Assembly: GCA_002469865.1 (NCBI GenBank)
Contig: DKOD01000104.1
Span: forward strand, 2,474 to 19,231
From: Alphaproteobacteria bacterium UBA7371
Lineage (GTDB): Bacteria > Pseudomonadota > Alphaproteobacteria > UBA8317
DNA: 16,758 bases
Direction: 5' to 3'
Under the pieces are notes generated by a model. The model worked only from the letters and a program-made list of their open reading frames with translations, was not told where the DNA came from and ran no database searches. The position numbers and the translations under genes are program-made. Each line of letters starts with the position of its first letter. Position 1 is the stretch's first letter. This document shows positions 12,650 to 16,758 of this stretch, piece after piece.

Positions 12650-15312
12650 TGGCCCTGTTTGCTGCGGACAGTGGCCTGGGCAGCAGCCAAACGTGCAATG
12701 GGCACCCTGAATGGCGAACATGAGACGTAATCAAGTCCAAAACCTTCACAAAGTGCCACGGAAGCAGGATCACCACCATGCTCACCACAAATACCTGTCT
12801 TAAGATCATGCCGCGTTTGACGACCCAAATGAACACCCATCTCCACAAGTTTGCCAACCCCATCAGCATCCATGGTCACAAAGGGATCTCGCTCCAAAAC
12901 CTTCCTGGCCTGGTAATCTCCCAGAAACTTTGAGGCGTCATCCCGGCTGATGCCCAGGGTGGTTTGGGTCAGGTCATTGGTGCCAAAGGAGAAAAAGTCT
13001 GCATGTTGGGCCACCTCATCTGCGGTCAGCGCTGCCCTTGGCAGCTCGATCATGGTGCCAATCATATAATCCATGGCCACGCCGCGTTCCTTGAGGACCT
13101 CGTCTGCAACAACGGTCACACGCTCGCGAAGCATTTCCAATTCTTTTGCAAAACCCACCAAGGGTATCATGATCTCAGGCACCATGTTATCGCCTGTGTT
13201 TTGGTTGACATCACAGGCGGCTTCCATAATAGCCCTGGCTTGCATTTCATATATTTCTGGGAAGCTGATGCCCAGGCGGCAGCCCCGATGACCAAGCATT
13301 GGGTTAATTTCATGCAATTCCTGAACCCGGCGGCGCAGCACCGAATCGGGCACGCCGATAGCCCGCGAAACCGCGGCAATCTCTTCTTCAGAATGAGGAA
13401 GAAATTCATGCAATGGTGGGTCGAGCAAACGCACCGTGACCGGCAGGCCCGCCATGATCCGAAACAATTCTGCAAAATCTTCTTTCTGAAATGGTAAGAG
13501 CTTCTCTAGGGCATAGCGACGACCCTCTTCCGATTCTGCCAGGATCATTTCGCGGACCACCATGATCCGATTTTCGTCGAAGAACATGTGCTCGGTGCGG
13601 CAAAGACCTATGCCTTCAGCACCAAATTCGCGTGCGGTTTTTGCATCTGCTGGTGTCTCGGCATTGGTGCGAACCTTCATGCGGCGCACCTTATCTGCCC
13701 AACCCATCAATTTGGAAAAGTCTCCAGTAAGCTCGGGCTTAATGGTGGGAACCAGCCCCTTCATGATGGTGCCATTACTGCCATCGATGGTGATAATGTC
13801 ACCATCGATAAGAGTGACCCCACCAGCAGTCATGGTTTTCTTGGCCATATCAATATTGACGGTTCCTGCACCGGACACACATGGTCGTCCCATTCCCCGG
13901 GCCACCACTGCCGCGTGGGAAGTCATCCCACCCCGGGTGGTTAAGATACCCTCAGCCGCATGCATGCCATGAATATCCTCTGGCGATGTTTCGATACGCA
14001 CAAGAATTACCTTACGGCCCTGGGCGCGACGTGCCTCAGCTTCATCGGCGGTAAAGGTCACCTCCCCAGAAGCTGCACCTGGAGATGCCGGCAGGCCCTG
14101 GCCCAAAACCTGACGTTCGGCATCAGGATCAAGTGTTGGATGCAGCAACTGATCAAGGGATGATGGATCCACCCGCAAGATGGCCTCCTCCTCAGTAAGA
14201 ACGCCTTCGGCGCACATTTCCGTCGCAATGCGCACGGCGGCTTTTGCGGTGCGTTTTCCACTTCGGGTTTGCAATATATAAAGCTTGCCCTGTTCAACGG
14301 TGAACTCAATATCCTGCATGTCCCGATAATGGGCTTCCAATTTATCAAACACCGAAGTCAGCTGTGCGTACACATCAGGCATGACCACTTCCATGGAACG
14401 ATCAGCCTGTTCACCCCCGGAAATTTTTGTGAGTGGTTGTGGGGTGCGAATCCCAGCCACCACATCTTCACCCTGGGCATTCACGAGAAACTCACCATAA
14501 TAGAGTTTTTCACCTGTTGAGGGATCACGGGTGAATGCAACACCCGTGGCTGATGTTTCACCCATATTGCCAAACACCATGGCCTGGACGTTCACCGCTG
14601 TGCCCCAGGATTCAGGAATATCATGAAGGCGGCGGTAGGTGATGGCGCGTTGATTCATCCAACTTGAGAAGACTGCATTGATGGCACCCCACAATTGTTC
14701 ATGAACGTCTTTGGGAAATGGCGTGCCCATCTCCTCATTCACCATCGCAAGAAATGCGCTGACGACTTTCTTCCAATCATCGGCGGTCAGGTCGGTATCA
14801 ACCTGGTAATCATGCACGTCTTTATAGTCATCCAAGATCTCTTCGAACCGATCATGGTCCAGCCCGAGCACCACATTGGAATACATCTGAATGAAACGAC
14901 GATAACTGTCATAGGCAAACCGCTCATCCTTAGAAAGCTGTGCCAAGCCTTGGACCGTCTCATCATTAAGCCCCAAATTTAATACCGTATCCATCATGCC
15001 CGGCATGGAGGCTCGGGCACCGGATCGCACGGACACCAGCAATGGGTTTTGAGCATCGCCAAAATTGCGACCCGTGGCATTGCCAATTTGTTCAACGGCC
15101 TGCATGACCTGATCGGCCAAATCGTCTGGGTAGGTTCGATCATTGGCATAAAAAGTTGTGCAAACCTCGGTGGTGACGGTGAAACCCGGAGGAACTGGGA
15201 GGCCAAGCTTGCTCATTTCAGCAAGGTTTGCACCCTTACCACCCAAGAGATTCTTTTGACTGGCATCACCATCGGCTTGCCCTGCGCCAAATCCATACAC
15301 CCACTTATTCAT
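12646..15312 (-). CDS. ppdK: Pyruvate, phosphate dikinase
   Basis: PPDK interconverts ATP, phosphate and pyruvate with AMP, pyrophosphate and phosphoenolpyruvate, serving gluconeogenesis or pyrophosphate-linked glycolysis in the cytosol. The protein has 888 residues, the family norm. The ATP-grasp nucleotide-binding domain covers about 1-345, with NLLGGKGANLAEM (21-33) and SVRSGARASMPGMMDTVLNLGLN (94-116). The phosphohistidine domain has TTRGGMTSHAAVVARGMGRPC, with the catalytic His466 and the regulatory Thr464. The C-terminal PEP/pyruvate barrel ends in GICGEHGGDPASV (840-852) with the catalytic Cys842. PEP synthase is excluded by length and the GGMTSHAAVVARGMG context. The ATG at 15312 is spaced six to seven bases from AAGGA; a GTG one codon earlier is too close. 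It sits between glyS and meaB on the same strand. The PPDK regulatory protein is not in the window. Confidence 0.97.
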   Translation of the reverse strand: MNKWVYGFGAGQADGDASQKNLLGGKGANLAEMSKLGLPVPPGFTVTTEVCTTFYANDRTYPDDLADQVMQAVEQIGNATGRNFGDAQNPLLVSVRSGARASMPGMMDTVLNLGLNDETVQGLAQLSKDERFAYDSYRRFIQMYSNVVLGLDHDRFEEILDDYKDVHDYQVDTDLTADDWKKVVSAFLAMVNEEMGTPFPKDVHEQLWGAINAVFSSWMNQRAITYRRLHDIPESWGTAVNVQAMVFGNMGETSATGVAFTRDPSTGEKLYYGEFLVNAQGEDVVAGIRTPQPLTKISGGEQADRSMEVVMPDVYAQLTSVFDKLEAHYRDMQDIEFTVEQGKLYILQTRSGKRTAKAAVRIATEMCAEGVLTEEEAILRVDPSSLDQLLHPTLDPDAERQVLGQGLPASPGAASGEVTFTADEAEARRAQGRKVILVRIETSPEDIHGMHAAEGILTTRGGMTSHAAVVARGMGRPCVSGAGTVNIDMAKKTMTAGGVTLIDGDIITIDGSNGTIMKGLVPTIKPELTGDFSKLMGWADKVRRMKVRTNAETPADAKTAREFGAEGIGLCRTEHMFFDENRIMVVREMILAESEEGRRYALEKLLPFQKEDFAELFRIMAGLPVTVRLLDPPLHEFLPHSEEEIAAVSRAIGVPDSVLRRRVQELHEINPMLGHRGCRLGISFPEIYEMQARAIMEAACDVNQNTGDNMVPEIMIPLVGFAKELEMLRERVTVVADEVLKERGVAMDYMIGTMIELPRAALTADEVAQHADFFSFGTNDLTQTTLGISRDDASKFLGDYQARKVLERDPFVTMDADGVGKLVEMGVHLGRQTRHDLKTGICGEHGGDPASVALCEGFGLDYVSCSPFRVPIARLAAAQATVRSKQGH

Positions 15313-15355
15313 CACAATTCCTTTTCGTCATGCCCATTTGGGGACTTAGCAAGGA

Positions 15356-15370
15356 CCCACGGGCCGTGGG
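15356..15370 (-). repeat. Palindrome between glyS and ppdK
   Basis: CCCACGG and CCGTGGG are exact reverse complements around a single central base in the 97-base gap between glyS and ppdK. As RNA it would form a five-pair stem with a five-base loop. No T-run follows on the minus strand, so it is not a convincing intrinsic terminator. An operator for ppdK or an mRNA-processing hairpin is possible. No clear promoter was found in the rest of the gap. Confidence 0.35.
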
Positions 15371-15409
15371 GCTTCATGCCATTGGCAATCAAGTGATACA
15401 AGTCGATCA

Positions 15410-16758
15410 TCAACCCTCAAGGGCCTCAAAATCAGCAACCTTATCAAAAAGCTCGACCACCATGACCATTAAAGACAGGCGTCTTGCACGAATGGCCATT
15501 TGTTCATGATTGACAACCACGGAATCAAAAAAATCGTTCATGGGCGCTATCAGACCACTCAAAATTGTGAGTTTGTCTGTAAAGTCATGGGATTTTTCCA
15601 ATTCCTGGCCTGCCCTATTGAGGGATGTCTTGAGGCGCTCTTCGGCTGGCTCCATCCCTTCAAATCCATGAATATTTTGGTAATCTTCTGCTTGACGCAA
15701 AATATTCCTTGCACGTTTGAAAAGCGCCACAAGACCTTTGCCTTCATGAACAAGAAAGCGGTCCAAACTCGGCGCATTGCTGGCCACATCAGCAAACACA
15801 AAATCATCCTTGGCAAGCAGCGCATCAGCCACATCATGTCGGATGTCACGGTCACGAAACATGACCTTTGCCCGATCGCGGACAAAAGACACAAGGTCGG
15901 TGCAAAGATCATCAAGATCATTTTCCCGAAGATTTGGTTGGGCAGCGAGGGCTTCACGCACCAATTTTTGCGTCGATACTTTCAGCTTATTGGCTTCAAG
16001 TATACGCAAGATTGCAAGGCTTGCACGCCTCAGCGCGAAGGGGTCTTTTGACCCTGTTGGTTTTTCGTCAATGCTCCAAAAACCTGCAAGCATGTCCAAT
16101 CGATCAGCCAAGCCAAGGGCAATGGCCACAGCTTTGGTTGGCACAATATCATCGGGCCCTGTTGGCTTATATTGCATGCGAAGGGCATCGATAACAGCAT
16201 CATCTTCACCCTGGGCTTTCGCATAATAAGCGCCCATGATGCCCTGCAATTCTGGAAATTCTCCAACCATGCCTGTTACCAAATCAGCCTTCGCCAATTC
16301 TGCCGCACGGCGTGCTTCCAAATGGCCTGCCCCAACTTCAGATGCCAGGGCATCTGCGATGGCCATAACACGCGCCACGCGATCAGCCAGGTTGCCGAGC
16401 TTGGCATGAAAGGTCACCGACCCAAGCTTGCTGGTAAATTCTTCAAGTCTTGTGGAGAGATCGCTTTGATAAAAATAATCTGCATCAGCAAGGCGGGCAC
16501 TGAGAACGCGCTCATTTCCACGGCGGACCTCATGACCATCATCGGATGGGGCAATATTGGCCACCAATGCAAAATGGGTGATGGCACCTTCTTGGTTGGC
16601 AAGAGAAAAATACTTTTGGTGGCTGCGCATCGATGTGGCGAGCACCTCTGGGGGTAGTTGCTGGAATTTGTTGGCAATATTGCCCAACAACACCACTGGC
16701 CATTCGGCCAAGCCCACCACTTCGGTCAAAAGCTCTTCATCCGCAACCAACTGCAAAT
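15410..16758 (-). CDS. glyS: Glycyl-tRNA synthetase beta subunit, C-terminal two-thirds (5' truncated by the window)
   Basis: The frame enters from the right edge and gives 448 residues ending at a TGA at 15410-15412; the family is about 680-700 residues, so the N-terminal third lies outside. Recognisable pieces, numbered from the first whole codon, are GLAEWPVVLLGN (15-26), LPPEVLATSMRSHQKYF (34-50), LADADYFYQSD (89-99), GSVTFHAKLGNLADRV (112-127) and GEFPELQGIMGAYYA (165-179). KDPFALRRASLAILRIL (237-253) leads into the C-terminal DALR-type anticodon-binding region. The beta subunit joins the alpha subunit (GlyQ) in the bacterial heterotetramer that charges tRNA-Gly; glyQ probably lies just to the right. 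The first codon seen (TTG at 16756) is internal, not the start. Confidence 0.96.
   Translation of the reverse strand, partial: LQLVADEELLTEVVGLAEWPVVLLGNIANKFQQLPPEVLATSMRSHQKYFSLANQEGAITHFALVANIAPSDDGHEVRRGNERVLSARLADADYFYQSDLSTRLEEFTSKLGSVTFHAKLGNLADRVARVMAIADALASEVGAGHLEARRAAELAKADLVTGMVGEFPELQGIMGAYYAKAQGEDDAVIDALRMQYKPTGPDDIVPTKAVAIALGLADRLDMLAGFWSIDEKPTGSKDPFALRRASLAILRILEANKLKVSTQKLVREALAAQPNLRENDLDDLCTDLVSFVRDRAKVMFRDRDIRHDVADALLAKDDFVFADVASNAPSLDRFLVHEGKGLVALFKRARNILRQAEDYQNIHGFEGMEPAEERLKTSLNRAGQELEKSHDFTDKLTILSGLIAPMNDFFDSVVVNHEQMAIRARRLSLMVMVVELFDKVADFEALEG

Noticed and set aside
15500..16051. 183-codon plus-strand frame opposite glyS
   Set aside because: Antisense to the clearly conserved glyS coding sequence and without a plausible start context.

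Overview
The window looks like a piece of core chromosome from an alphaproteobacterium of moderate GC (about half, by eye). The reasons are the nadA-nadB-nadC order, a glycyl-tRNA synthetase beta subunit just upstream of a dikinase-type ppdK, a class I dihydroorotase divergent from a YgfZ gene, and the general look of the proteins. A SAR116-like or Rhodospirillales-like lineage is possible, but the sequence alone does not settle this. I see no insertion sequence, prophage, CRISPR array or toxin-antitoxin pair. Almost every base is coding, with many start/stop overlaps (ATGA, TGATG, TTGA).

Layout from left to right. (1) The first 318 bases are the N-terminus of a minus-strand secreted or outer-membrane protein with a signal peptide and a POTRA-like domain; the rest lies outside the window. 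(2) A 309-base gap holds one perfect dyad, followed by a minus-strand tRNA-Gln(UUG) with its own terminator and a plausible promoter. (3) A plus-strand operon encodes a LOG-family nucleotide hydrolase, threonylcarbamoyl-AMP synthase (tsaC/sua5 type) and an FAD-linked D-2-hydroxyacid (D-2-hydroxyglutarate-like) dehydrogenase. (4) Convergent to it on the minus strand are pyrC (dihydroorotase) and a LysE-type exporter. (5) Divergent from pyrC is the plus-strand series ygfZ, HD-domain phosphohydrolase, nadA, nadB, nadC. NadB oxidises aspartate to iminoaspartate, NadA (a 4Fe-4S enzyme) condenses it to quinolinate, and NadC converts quinolinate to nicotinate mononucleotide. YgfZ is a folate-binding protein linked to Fe-S enzyme maintenance. 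(6) Convergent to this, on the minus strand, the window ends with glyS (5' truncated), ppdK, meaB and an EamA transporter.

The most interesting signal is the short leader between the HD gene and nadA. It can fold into two mutually exclusive hairpins, one of which pairs the nadA ribosome-binding site. It also carries a 17-codon open frame that starts in an ATGA overlap with the HD stop and ends immediately before the nadA Shine-Dalgarno. This is the layout of a translational attenuator or riboswitch-like control of de novo NAD synthesis. It is inferred from base pairing seen by eye, not from a folding calculation. The rest of the window appears to be ordinary housekeeping metabolism.
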